Shown: in pieces, positions 18,850 through 27,050 of the stretch
Numbering within the stretch: position 1 is the first letter of the stretch
Layout: each line of letters starts with the position of its first letter
Origin: Chara braunii
Taxonomy: Eukaryota > Streptophyta > Charophyceae > Charales > Characeae
Length of the DNA stretch: 28,138 bases
Direction of reading: 5' to 3'
NCBI GenBank assembly: GCA_003427395.1
Contig: BFEA01000189.1
Span: 478,246-506,383 of the forward strand
Notes under the pieces: model-generated
The model's input: the letters and a program-made list of their open reading frames with translations, nothing else
Told to the model about the DNA's origin: nothing
Databases searched by the model: none
Translations under genes and position numbers: made by a program

Positions 18850-20060
18850 CAATCATCTTATCATCAGACCCCCGGTCCGCCATCTGGGTGTCTTATAAGT
18901 GTCAAACCTTGTAGACCCCTCGCTCTGTCCACTGTAGCTCAAACGCTCCGGCCCTGCCCTACCATGAAAAGGGGTCTCCTTCGATGTTGCATATGAGCCC
19001 ATTGTCGAACAGGTACCCACCTGCCATGAAGCTGCATAAAGCCTTTCCATGATACCAACGTGGTGGCCCGTACCGAATTTATCCATATGTGGCCCATCAT
19101 GGCCGCACTAATTAAGCACAAATCTACCACCGCTTGTGAGGTCCTAGTTTCGTGGGTGAGGCGGGATTGCGTCACCTTTCTTCATGGCTCTCCCGTGGTT
19201 CTCTTCAGAACCCACACCAGATTCCTCAGCTGCAGGGCAATCATCTGCAGCCTCAGGTCCAAGATCCCAACCCACCCTCTGACCTTGGTGGGGTAAACTT
19301 CTCTTATGCCACCCTGCAGATATTGTCCTCTGTTGCTGCCCTTCACGCTCATAGACACGAATGTATCGCTTTCCTTAGTTGGGCAAACAATGCCTGTCTG
19401 GAATATGTATCAAGCCGGAGTACCACGTAGTACCCAACACCGAGTCATTGATTACCAACGCCTTACCGAACGAACCTAAATTAGCATGAGTCCCCCAGGC
19501 CCCTTATTTGGCCATCGCCGCCGTCGTAAGAGAGGTCATATTGGTTGTGCCTCCCCCCTACGGCCCTAAGAAGCACAATCGTTCATCCTCCGCCAAGGTG
19601 GGGATATCCTATCCTTCTAGCGGGGACAATCCCTTAGGCACGATTGCTTTGGCCTTGCCCCATGTCATCTGCAAAGGCAGAAGTCTTCACCCATTCATTC
19701 GATCCAACCCTCAACCCTTGAAGTCTATCATCTTGTCTTCGTAAGTTATGCAACGCCTCAATGTAGATCACATAGTGGGTGGGGGAGAGGGGGCAACCCT
19801 ACCTCACTAACTCAGTAATAGGAATTCCTTCAGCCCTAACGCAAGACTTGCATGTAAGTCTGAGCGCCCAGCAGCAGGGTGCACAACCATCTTCTGAAAA
19901 TCGCCCCCACGCCCCTCATTTCCTTGCTCTGCAATAGGAAAAGGCCCACTGGACTCGATCATGCGCTTTCTTCAGGTTGATGAGAATAAGCGTCAGCGGC
20001 TGCCCTTCGTCATTACAACTATCTTCAACACTTGATGGGCAATATAGATACCCTTTCCAG
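18850..20060 (-). pseudogene. LINE-B ORF2 reverse transcriptase, active-site motif retained
   Basis: Minus-strand blocks in order: Gly-Lys-Gly-Ile-Tyr-Ile-Ala-His-Gln-Val (about 20030-20060); Leu-Lys-Lys-Ala-His-Asp-Arg-Val-Gln-Trp-Ala-Phe (about 19940-19975; first catalytic Asp); Gly-Cys-Pro-Leu-Ser-Pro (19779-19798), preceded by TAG (19799-19801) where the family has Gln; Ala-Phe-Ala-Asp-Asp-Met (FADD at 19664-19675, both Asp kept); Phe-Gly-Lys-Ala-Leu-Val-Ile-Asn with Trp-Tyr (about 19405-19480); and Gly-Ile-Leu-Asp-Leu-Arg-Leu-Gln (about 19228-19290), the GGLGI.DLRLQN block. Frames shift between blocks, so no continuous protein is possible. Confidence 0.85.
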
Positions 20061-20179
20061 TTATGTGGTCATAACCGCCCTCTCCAGTCCTCTCCTGTGA
20101 ATAGATATCTATAGAATTATTCCATGTATCCCAATATGTTTGTCGTCATGTCATGTCTACCCCTATCCACACGAAAAGG

Positions 20180-20365
20180 GTGCTACATTGTCGTAATGTA
20201 GGTGCCCTTCGGCTTTCCTAGTTCAACAAAGAACCTTCTCGTAATTTTCTCCCCCACAAGCATCCACGATGCTTCCGTCCTTCTACCCCACTTCAGGCCT
20301 CCTCCATATCCATTCTTGGGAGCGTCAATTCGGTTCAAGTCGATAACGAGAGACGAACCATACAC
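20180..20365 (-). pseudogene. LINE-B ORF2 segment just before RT
   Basis: A 60-codon open frame with Ala-Ser-Trp-Met-Leu-Val-Gly-Glu-Lys-Ile-Thr-Arg-Arg-Phe-Phe, matching the W...GE..TRFF block found between APE and RT in LINE ORF2. Downstream the minus strand gives Phe-Tyr-Arg-Tyr-Leu-Phe-Thr-Gly-Glu (about 20090-20115), the FY..L(F/Y)T block, and then goes almost directly to the IYIAHQV RT block. The intervening RT motifs are missing. Confidence 0.7.
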
Positions 20366-20979
20366 TCATTCACACATCCTTCCGTACGACCGAAGGATCC
20401 CGAAACAATGTTGATTACTATAGTTACTGGAGCGTTGCCTGTCAGCTTGCCGTGTAATTCCCCTAAGGTTCTAAATTGTGGAACTCGTCAGATAAGCGTG
20501 ATTTGCAAGAAAACAGAAAGTAAAACTAAGACAGGTGAAGGTTTGTGGAGAGAAAGCAAGTTCTTTGTATTACCGTCATGGTAAAACCAAGGAGGTTGGG
20601 GTATGTTGGGTTTTCATCTCTTGTTACTTTTGGCTTCAACAAAACTTTCAATATCGATACCAACTTGTTTTTTCAAGTTCGTACTTGAAAGCAACACATG
20701 ACTGAACTATTAGCCTGCAAAGAACTCAGGACCCTCAACACCCATTGGCAAGATGAAGGGGTTTTCGAAGAGACACTAACATAATACCTCATCCTTGGTT
20801 TGGGGGTTCTAACCTCAGGTGGATGATTCACTCACACCCTTCTCACTGCATCCCAAAACTCAGATGATAGTTGCTTCTTCATAAGGATCTTACAAAGAAC
20901 ATGAGTTATACATCCTCTGGTCTTGACACCTGTCACTCTGTCACCTGCTGGCATTTCGCCAAAAGAATAAAATCTTATT

Positions 20980-21980
20980 TTTCCTCCGCCATAAACACCT
21001 TTGCTAACTATTTCTTGAGTTCGGTCTGTTTTTTGCATGGGGATTGATCAACTCCAAACCTTCCTGATCCTTTGGGCGTATGCTCAATTCTCAAACCACT
21101 TTTACAAGGAGCGTGTCCTCCCTTGTAGCCCGGGGTTTCCACAAGAACCTACAAGCTGCTAATCTCCAAGTCTCCTTCAACAACGCTGCTACAATTCCCC
21201 TTACCGACCCTACAAATCAAATCGACGAAAACATGGCCACATTAACTACCAATGTCCTTCCAAATAACGATAAGTGTCACTCTGAACCCCACACTCACAA
21301 CCTTGCAGCAATCTTCTGTTGTAGAACCTCGCCCTACGCTGTGTCCTTGACATGAGTACTCACAATAACTCCCAAGACGTGTCCACTTGTTTTTGAGTCA
21401 ACCCTTTGCATACCCTATCCACGTTGAGCATTGGACCCTTTGACAAGTATATGACGACTTGTTTCAGTTAACTAGCGCTTCAGGAATTTGGGAATACTCC
21501 GAGAGAACTGATGTTACTCTTCTAAGGAGGCAAAGGAGCTTTTACAGATCACAAACATGTTATCTGATTAGTCCAAAGACAACAACAAACCTCAAATGAT
21601 ATGATGGTTGCGAATGCGGTTCAATGGGATCTTCAATTGCAGCATAAGCAACAGAGGGGCTAAAGGGTAACCCTGACAGAGAGATCGAATCAACATGAAT
21701 GATCACGAGAGGTGGCCGCTCACGTAGACTAAAGAGGTTAAATAGTTGTACATCACAATCACCTATCTGGAAAAACTTTTTCTAAAGCTCGACTTCCTCA
21801 AGGTTGTCAAAACAAAGGACTAACCTCCTTTATCGTAGGCTTTCGCAAGATCCTAAAACAACACAACCATATATAAATTCTTAGCTTGGATCTCCTCTAT
21901 GCTCTTTATGGATGTAAGGATAACCACGAAAATTGACCTTCCCTGCATGAATGTCCATGAATTCTCATTTCAATATAATA
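20980..21980 (-). pseudogene. LINE-C ORF2 reverse transcriptase, 3' portion
   Basis: After the insert the minus strand resumes at Phe-Met-Gln-Gly-Arg-Ser-Ile-Phe (about 21936-21960; family F..GR.I.DNIL), then Ile-Leu-Thr-Ser-Ile-Lys-Ser-Ile-Glu-Glu, Leu-Ala-Lys-Ala-Tyr-Asp-Lys (KAYD at 21832-21843), Leu-Cys-Gln-Gly-Tyr-Pro-Leu-Ala-Pro-Leu-Leu (21649-21681; family QG.PLSPLL) and an Ala-Leu-Val-Asn-stop-Asn-Lys-Ser stretch (about 21465-21480; family SGL.VN..KS). Near 21110-21150 is Arg-Phe-Leu-Trp-Lys, the FLW block, followed by a Pro-Lys-Asp-Gln-Glu-Gly-Leu-Glu-Leu segment (family PK..GGLGI). The FADD block is not recognisable. It is non-functional because of stops and frameshifts. The plus-strand ORF 21080-21355 is an antisense shadow. 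Confidence 0.8.
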
Positions 21981-21989
21981 TGATATACA

Positions 21990-22653
21990 TGTTACGGTAG
22001 ACTCAGAAGAATCTAATAAGAAATTATGAATAATAAATAATTATAACTAGGTAATCTCATAGTTCTTAGTCTGTTGAGATGCTTGCATGCGTAAAATAAT
22101 GTTGTATTGATTTCCCTGCATATAAGAGATAGTTACTCAAGGATTGATAATGAATCTTTGAATTCTCAACAAGAGAGAAGTCAAATTCAATTAATAATAC
22201 GTATATTCGATACAGTAAAAAAATAATTTTTTTTATAGAAACTTTTATAAGTTGCTATTATGATTGATTTATCTCTTAATCGCTAGTTTTTTTTTTTTTA
22301 GAGAATAAAAAAAAAAAGTAAACATTCTCGAACACTCAATATTAAGATTTGAGATAATATCGTTAATGACTAATGCTAATTTAATTTTTAATTATATGCA
22401 ATATTATTTTATTGTTTGTTTGTTTTTTTGCATAAAGTGTAATATCAAAAAACTGAATGAGATAAAAATTATAGAACATGTTTTTTTATTTTTTATATTT
22501 ACCGTAAAGAAGACTGATTACATAATAATTTGATTATTCATTCTTTATAAGTAGTCTACAACAAAACTATGAAAATAAACAAAGAATACAATAGAAACAT
22601 AAAAAATAGTTTTAGATTAATTTTTTTTAGTTTTTTTTTGGGGGGGGGGGGGG
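21990..22653. mobile_element. AT-rich insert splitting LINE-C RT
   Basis: RT-coding sequence stops near 22680 (minus sense) and resumes near 21980. About 50-70 residues normally lie between these RT blocks, whereas roughly 700 bases do here. The intervening DNA is very A+T-rich with many T- and A-runs and no coding potential. One boundary coincides with T9-G14 on the plus strand (22631-22653), i.e. C14-A9 in minus sense, the same kind of junction as at 12102-12126. It could be a retroelement fragment, a non-autonomous DNA element or expanded low-complexity DNA. The left boundary is approximate. Confidence 0.55.
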
Positions 22654-22689
22654 CAAAAAGTTTGTAGTTGACGTTTACCACCAAGATAG

Positions 22690-22986
22690 GGTGGTCGTTT
22701 TTAATATTCGTTTATCCCATTTTTTAAACATCACGAAAATCGTCATGCAGGTCATCTATTTACCAAACCTTCCCCCCACCAGCACTTCGTTATACACCTC
22801 TACCGGTGTTGATCCTACTGCATTCCAACAAGTATAGTAGATGTCAACTATAAGGTCATTTATCCCTGGACACTTACTAGTCGCCATAGTATTCAAGGTT
22901 TGTTGAAGTTCTTCTAAGGTAATCGACGATCTGAAGCTAATTTTTTGTGTAATGAGGGAGACCTTTGTATCCTCGCACATATCCAA
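22690..22986 (-). pseudogene. LINE-C ORF2, start of reverse transcriptase
   Basis: The 76-codon frame 22986-22756 contains Ile-Thr-Leu-Glu-Glu-Leu-Gln-Gln, Lys-Cys-Pro-Gly-Ile-Asn-Asp and Tyr-Tyr-Thr-Cys-Trp-Asn-Ala-Val-Gly, fitting the LINE RT opening (I..EEL..AL..M...K.PG.DG....FY...W). Val-Tyr-Asn-Glu-Val-Leu-Val-Gly-Gly matches the following F.....G block. Beyond a stop it continues with Phe-Lys-Lys-Trp-Asp-Lys-Arg-Ile-Leu (about 22700-22730), corresponding to PKKGD, and then meets the insert. Confidence 0.8.
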
Positions 22987-22989
22987 CTT

Positions 22990-23530
22990 CTCTTATAGGT
23001 CAACTACCACTGAATCTTCAACCCTCCTTGTTGTTAAAATGTCTATGTACTAGTATAATCTCACATATTCCAACATCTCCGCAACTTATGTGACAAAGGT
23101 TGTTGTGTGGTCAAATGGGTGGTCTGAATGTACCACCTGATGGAAGGAGGTAATAAGTAGGACGTTGTGAAAAGTTTCCTTTGTCAAATAATCAAGCACA
23201 ATAATACCCTCCAATCTCGGCGCCGCCTCCCACCTAGCCTACTTCTCATTTTGAGTTTTTTCATACTGGGTCAACCTCACCTTCCTCTCTACCTCGCAAA
23301 CCACTAGTAGTTATAAGATAGGATGCTCTTCTAGCCTTCTTTTTGCTTTCTCAACTTTCCTCTTGCATTCTTCCTCTTTCTCATACCACTCTTTTGCCAA
23401 GATCCTTGAACTCACATCCATAATGATAAAAATGATAGTTATGCCACCATCAAACTAGTTTGCAATACATGTGAAAGATCCTTTTGCAGTCTGCCAGAGA
23501 GTGAAATGACAGTTACCCACTCCTTGAGAC
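22990..23530 (-). pseudogene. LINE-C ORF2 linker between APE and RT
   Basis: One minus-strand frame is open over most of this stretch with few stops. It includes a charged, helix-prone segment Trp-Tyr-Glu-Lys-Glu-Glu-Glu-Cys-Lys-Arg-Lys-Val (about 23370-23400), followed by Arg-Arg-Leu-Glu-Glu-His and Ala-Arg-Trp-Glu-Ala. LINE ORF2 proteins have such a Lys/Glu/Arg-rich linker before RT. Assigned by continuity with the flanking APE and RT blocks on the same strand. Confidence 0.6.
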
Positions 23531-24125
23531 CTAGATCCTCCAGGTCATGAGAATTGAGTTTGAACAACTCTTTCCTCTTTTTGCATGCCTCTTGAGCACC
23601 ACCTTCTCCAGTACGGGTTTGTGATCTGAGAGGGGGTCTGTTATATGTCTGAGAGAAGTAAAACCCTGTAGCAGATCGTTGAAAACTAGAACATAAAGGA
23701 GTTTTTTACATGAAAATTTTCCTCTCTCTTGTGGACTCAACAACCGGTATGGATAAGTCAGTTTTAGCTCTTATGCTAACTCCAATAGCTCGAGGGATTT
23801 TTTTTGTCAGTAGAGCAAGAATCAGACATCATAGCCTCATCCATCGAAACATTTTAACCCCCCCATAAGGATCTGTTTTTTTCGAAGGTGGCATAATCGT
23901 CCCGAAATTCTTGAAAAAAGTTGTTTTAGTTGTTGGCTTAGTTGGTATGTACATTATCATAATAACCTAGACCTCAAAGTTGGTTATGATTCTAAGCCAG
24001 GCCTAACGGCCCCGCATATCTCAATTTGAGTCGGACTCCACAACTAGAGATTGGAAGTCGCGATGCAACAAAATCCCTACTCCCCCTCTCCTACCTTGCG
24101 TCGAGGACACATTTGCAGACCGTCC
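23531..24125 (-). pseudogene. LINE-C ORF2 APE endonuclease remnant
   Basis: The minus strand reads Arg-Arg-Gly-Gly-Val-Gly-Ile-Leu-Leu-His-Arg-Asp-Phe (about 24050-24090; family GGVGILL...F), Ala-Trp-Leu-Arg-Ile-Ile and Val-Ile-Met-Ile-Met-Tyr-Ile-Pro-Thr-Lys-Pro (about 23945-23990; family V.....Y.P). A degraded Met-Gly-Gly-Leu-Lys-Cys-Phe-Asp-Gly stretch stands where GDFN is expected. In the open frame 23743-23531 the order is Leu-Ser-Pro-Gln-Glu-Arg-Gly-Lys-Phe-Ser then Pro-Leu-Ser-Asp-His-Lys-Pro-Val-Leu, the SDH.PV block with the catalytic His. APE nicks the target DNA. The domain start (WN.RG, LQET) is not seen, and stops occur in the middle. Confidence 0.8.
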
Positions 24126-24130
24126 CAACG

Positions 24131-24782
24131 AGACTTTCTTTCTCTGATTTTGTCTTCCCCCAACTTTACTCTTGAATATTGAGGCGATCTACATGTACTA
24201 AAAAATAAAGTGTTAACCCTCAGGCTCTTCTTTTACACCCTGTTAGTCGTGTCCCCCAAGCGACACTGTTTGCCGCTTGGTTTCGATGTGGCCACCATTC
24301 GATTTTTCTTCCTATCTCCTTGTCACTGAAGCAGGTGAGTGCATCATAAAGCCGCACCGAGACAAATCCCTTGATTGTCTCGACTCGGATTGCGATTTTC
24401 ATCCTTCTGCCAATGCGTCAGTTCATAACTTTGAATGCAGATACTCCAACTTTTTATTTAAGATTCCAACAGTGACAGAAAAAAAACTTTGGGTGTCAAA
24501 GCAATGACATCTAATTCCTGGTTGTTATGTTTCCTTGTTGCATCAAGCTGAGACCGTCTAATGCCTGCCTATGTCGAAGGAAGCGTTGTGATAGGATCAA
24601 TCTGAGTGTCAATAATTAGAAAATATCATCATTCTGCAAGAACTCTTTATACCAAATGGACCTTGGGACGATCCTAATAGGAAACACATCAGCAAACAAG
24701 TACTTTGTACGGGTGATAATTTATCTGAGTAGGGGAGTCCTTTCCGTCGAAACTGAGGGAAGGTAGGAGTTATCATCAGAGT
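24131..24782. other. Unassigned stretch upstream of LINE-C
   Basis: No gene is recognised. It would hold the start of APE and ORF1 of LINE-C if the element were complete, but I cannot find those motifs. Short ORFs (24220-24402 minus, 24277-24507 plus) are antisense to each other and carry no domain. Confidence 0.35.
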
Positions 24783-25250
24783 TTGTCATCCGCAAAAAGA
24801 AAACACCAGCTCGTGTCACTATGCAAATCAATGAGACTGGACATTTTTTTATCTGACGATTGTACGCATAGTGTGTCGAGATCCATCTTTGCACGTGATT
24901 GCCTCTATATTCCTTTTTACTATTTATATAGGAGGCAACACCCTGTCGTCTCAAGGAGCCAGACAAACTTTATGTTGAAGATTTCGATCGCTCTGCCCCA
25001 AAAAAATAATAATTCAACCAATACAGAATCATCACCAATTTGGTCGGTACCCATCACCACTGTCGATCGAAAGGAAGATGAGAGTTCTGAACGGGTGCCC
25101 CTTTGTCGTCCCTCTAAGATCGTCTCAACCCTCTCAAATTGTCATTTGATGCCTCTTGACGACTTTGAGGTTGACTACCTTGATCCCTCCTACGACACAG
25201 CAAGTGAGATTGGTTGTGATGCTGCACAAATCCAATTCTGCTTTGGCTAA
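24783..25250 (+). CDS. Unrecognised 155-codon ORF (doubtful)
   Basis: Starts Met-Ser-Ser-Ala-Lys-Arg-Lys and ends Gln-Ile-Gln-Phe-Cys-Phe-Gly-stop. It has a basic start, a Tyr/Phe-rich segment near residues 40-50, a Ser/Thr/Asn-rich middle and an acidic segment, Leu-Asp-Asp-Phe-Glu-Val-Asp-Tyr-Leu-Asp, near the end. No domain, signal peptide or membrane segment is recognised. It lies between two decayed LINEs, with a partly open frame on the opposite strand, so a transposon-derived or chance ORF is more likely than a host gene. Confidence 0.2.
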   Translation: MSSAKRKHQLVSLCKSMRLDIFLSDDCTHSVSRSIFARDCLYIPFYYLYRRQHPVVSRSQTNFMLKISIALPQKNNNSTNTESSPIWSVPITTVDRKEDESSERVPLCRPSKIVSTLSNCHLMPLDDFEVDYLDPSYDTASEIGCDAAQIQFCFG

Positions 25251-25819
25251 GAAAACAGTGTCTCATGCTTCTTTCCACATCCACCTGATGTCTCTTAACT
25301 AACCCTGAAGCTCCCTGATATATAGGGTAAAGATGTTATGGAGACTGGGGGTCATAGCGGGATACATCTGCGTTCGAAGGATCGAAAGTCGAGGGCACAT
25401 AGGGTTGCATCGGGCTATACGAAGGAAGGCCCCGAAGACTTTGTGAGGCAAATCATAAGAGGAAAGAGTAGGGTTATTGGACCAATAAGGTGGATGGGAC
25501 CATGCAGGTGTTAGAGAACTACCTAGATCACATTGTGGCGTTGGTCTTTCCTGACAAGGTCCCAATTTATGATGGTCAATCGGAACTTGAGTAGCAGGGA
25601 CTTGAAGAAACGATGACTATCAGGTCGTTGTCGAGGCTATTGGACATACTTATTCCTCTTGAAGCGGCGGAGCGAAGTTCTCCCAATAAGGATGATAAAA
25701 GTTTATCGATACCTGGTGAGAAACAAGATCCTCAACCTACCGCAAACAATTCTCATCGGTGTGAGAATACCACCATCAACATACTTCAACTTTCCACCAC
25801 TCCCCTTTCGGAGACTTAA
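25251..25819 (+). other. Unassigned stretch with interrupted plus-strand frames
   Basis: Plus-strand frames are open in pieces: about 25340-25500 (Lys/Arg-rich), then about 25490-25819, broken by one stop near 25592, giving Leu-Glu-Asn-Tyr-Leu-Asp-His-Ile-Val-Ala-Leu-Val-Phe-Pro and, after the stop, a Ser/Pro/Asn-rich tail (25613-25819). It might be an old retroelement or gag-like frame on the plus strand, but no domain can be named. An antisense frame (25299-25565) is also open. Confidence 0.25.
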
Positions 25820-25899
25820 TTACCAAAGTGTCCTCTACTCGAAATTTGGAGTGCGAATCCATATCAATCTTGATATTCACCAGCCTCAGGTGCATGTCT

Positions 25900-26420
25900 C
25901 TACTTCAATCCTCTAGTTACTCCCTCCACTGTACTCAGTGGGCAATGCATGGTATCCAATGGAACCCTCGATGCCACTATCAAAAAATTGGTTTCAGCAT
26001 CCCTCAATTGGTGTTCCTTCAACTCCATTTTAGTCATCCGAGTTTTCAGCAAAACATGATACTCTTTCTCTTTTAGTGAAAGTATGGCCCCTTCCATTTC
26101 ATAGGTGCATCTCGTCAACCATATGGCCCACATACCACCTTCCTCCCAATGGTGAATAAATTTTATGTAAAATCATTATCTGGTTCAAAACCAATGATTC
26201 CAATAATATAGTTTTTCAATGCTATAGCCTCGGAAATTTTAGCCCAAATTGGCTCCATATATGATCCCATCGCCTCCTAAGTCATATCGCATGAGGGCAT
26301 TGTATAAACACATGCTAAATGGTTTCATTGATCAATCTACTTAGGAAAACCTACTTACAAAATTTACACGAGCGAGAGACAATTTCTTTCGGTTCTAAAG
26401 AGGATCTGTCTATCAACCTG
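25900..26420 (-). pseudogene. LINE-D ORF2 zf-RVT domain remnant
   Basis: From 26420 the minus strand reads Ser-Arg-Leu-Ile-Asp-Arg-Ser-Ser-Leu-Glu-Pro-Lys, then Cys-Lys-Phe-Cys, then after a stop Ile-Asn-Glu-Thr-Ile-stop-His-Val-Phe-Ile-Gln-Cys-Pro-His. This is the L..R / C..C / E..EH.F..CP pattern of zf-RVT, closely parallel to the LINE-A copy. Further on, the frame 26133-25900 opens with Met-Trp-Ala-Ile-Trp-Leu-Thr-Arg, the W.IW..R block, followed by a Lys/Glu-rich tail. Stops and a frameshift show it is dead. Confidence 0.8.
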
Positions 26421-26448
26421 GATTGAGGTGAGGCTATCTTTACTGGTT

Positions 26449-26662
26449 TGGACTTTATTATATTGAACCACTTTATTGACTTCACACCCTCTATGCTCAG
26501 ATTGAGGTGTTTCATCCACCCAGATGACACTTTATCCTTCAGGTTAATTCCGGATTGGACTTTATTATATTGAACCACTTTAATGACTTCACACCCTCTA
26601 TGCTGAGATTGAGGTGTTTCATTCACCCAGATGACACTATATCCTTTATGTTAATTCTTGTT
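26449..26662. repeat. 107 bp tandem duplication inside LINE-D
   Basis: Units 26449-26555 and 26556-26662 share TGGACTTTATTATATTGAAC, GACTTCACACCCTCTATGCT and ACCCAGATGACACT, with few differences. On the minus strand both copies are translated in the open frame 26626-26351, so the peptide block Leu-Asn-Leu-Ser-Ile-Glu-Gly recurs with slight changes (Pro-Gln-Ser-Gln-His-Arg-Gly in the other copy's frame). It arose after LINE-D inserted or within its source copy. Confidence 0.92.
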
Positions 26663-27050
26663 TTCAACATTCGTTAGGTTGATTTCACCGTTAGATTATG
26701 AGGACCCCGCTTATATGTTCTATTATATCGGCTATTACTTCTTTTTGGCGAGCTTCAAATCCAACTGGCCGGATTAGGCATCAAATTGGAGATTGGAGGA
26801 TCCGGTCTGAAAATCAGCCTTTGACTTTTCCTTTTAAATACAGTTACTCCGATTCTGAAAATTTGGCTATCTTTTACCCATTTAGTTTAACCCCTGACCT
26901 TTTAGAATAATAGTGTTATCCTATGCAAGATGATAATTTTATAGAATTTGTCTGGGATGCTGCCAATTACTTGGGGATGATTTCTAGTGGCCACCCAATC
27001 ATTAATATCAAATTTGGATCCTCTACAAAGGATTCGAATCCAATCCAATG

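Larger units (their letters stand above)
17627..20480 (-). mobile_element. LINE-B: 5'-truncated LINE with RT and zf-RVT
   Basis: On the minus strand the order is a pre-RT block (20365-20180), RT (about 20060-19300), connection (19300-18430), zf-RVT (18420-17701) and a short 3' UTR ending about 17627, with no obvious A-tail of its own. No APE or ORF1 part is found above 20480, so the copy is 5'-truncated. An internal deletion removes most of the RT fingers. Several stops and frameshifts make it inactive. Strand and domain order match LINE-A, LINE-C and LINE-D. Confidence 0.8.
20600..24130 (-). mobile_element. LINE-C: LINE with APE and RT, interrupted by an AT-rich insert
   Basis: On the minus strand: APE (24125-23531), basic linker (23530-22990), start of RT (22986-22690), an AT-rich insert (about 22653-21990), rest of RT (21980-20980) and a decayed end that runs into LINE-B near 20.5 kb. 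No zf-RVT of its own is seen before LINE-B begins; it may have been lost or displaced. Frames hold for longer stretches than in LINE-A upstream of the insert, but stops are present throughout. Confidence 0.8.
25820..27050 (-). mobile_element. LINE-D: 5'-truncated LINE, zf-RVT region
   Basis: The minus strand carries a zf-RVT remnant (26420-25900). Upstream (to about 27050) the frames are broken but plausibly from the RT-to-zinc-finger connection: a 35-residue stretch with Leu-Ile-Arg-Pro-Val-Gly-Phe-Glu-Ala-Arg is open near 26720-26800. A 107 bp tandem duplication lies within it (26449-26662). No RT catalytic block or APE is found. The 3' end near 25.82 kb is nominal; no A-tail was seen. Confidence 0.65.

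Noticed and set aside
24770-24800. Minus-strand Phe-Leu-Phe-Ala-Asp-Asp, resembling an RT active site
   Set aside because: No other RT block precedes or follows it in order, and stops follow directly; most likely chance.
27020-27040. tRNA gene suggested by GGATTCGAATCC
   Set aside because: The flanks do not form a 5 bp T-stem with a 7-base loop, and no D-arm or anticodon arm is seen.
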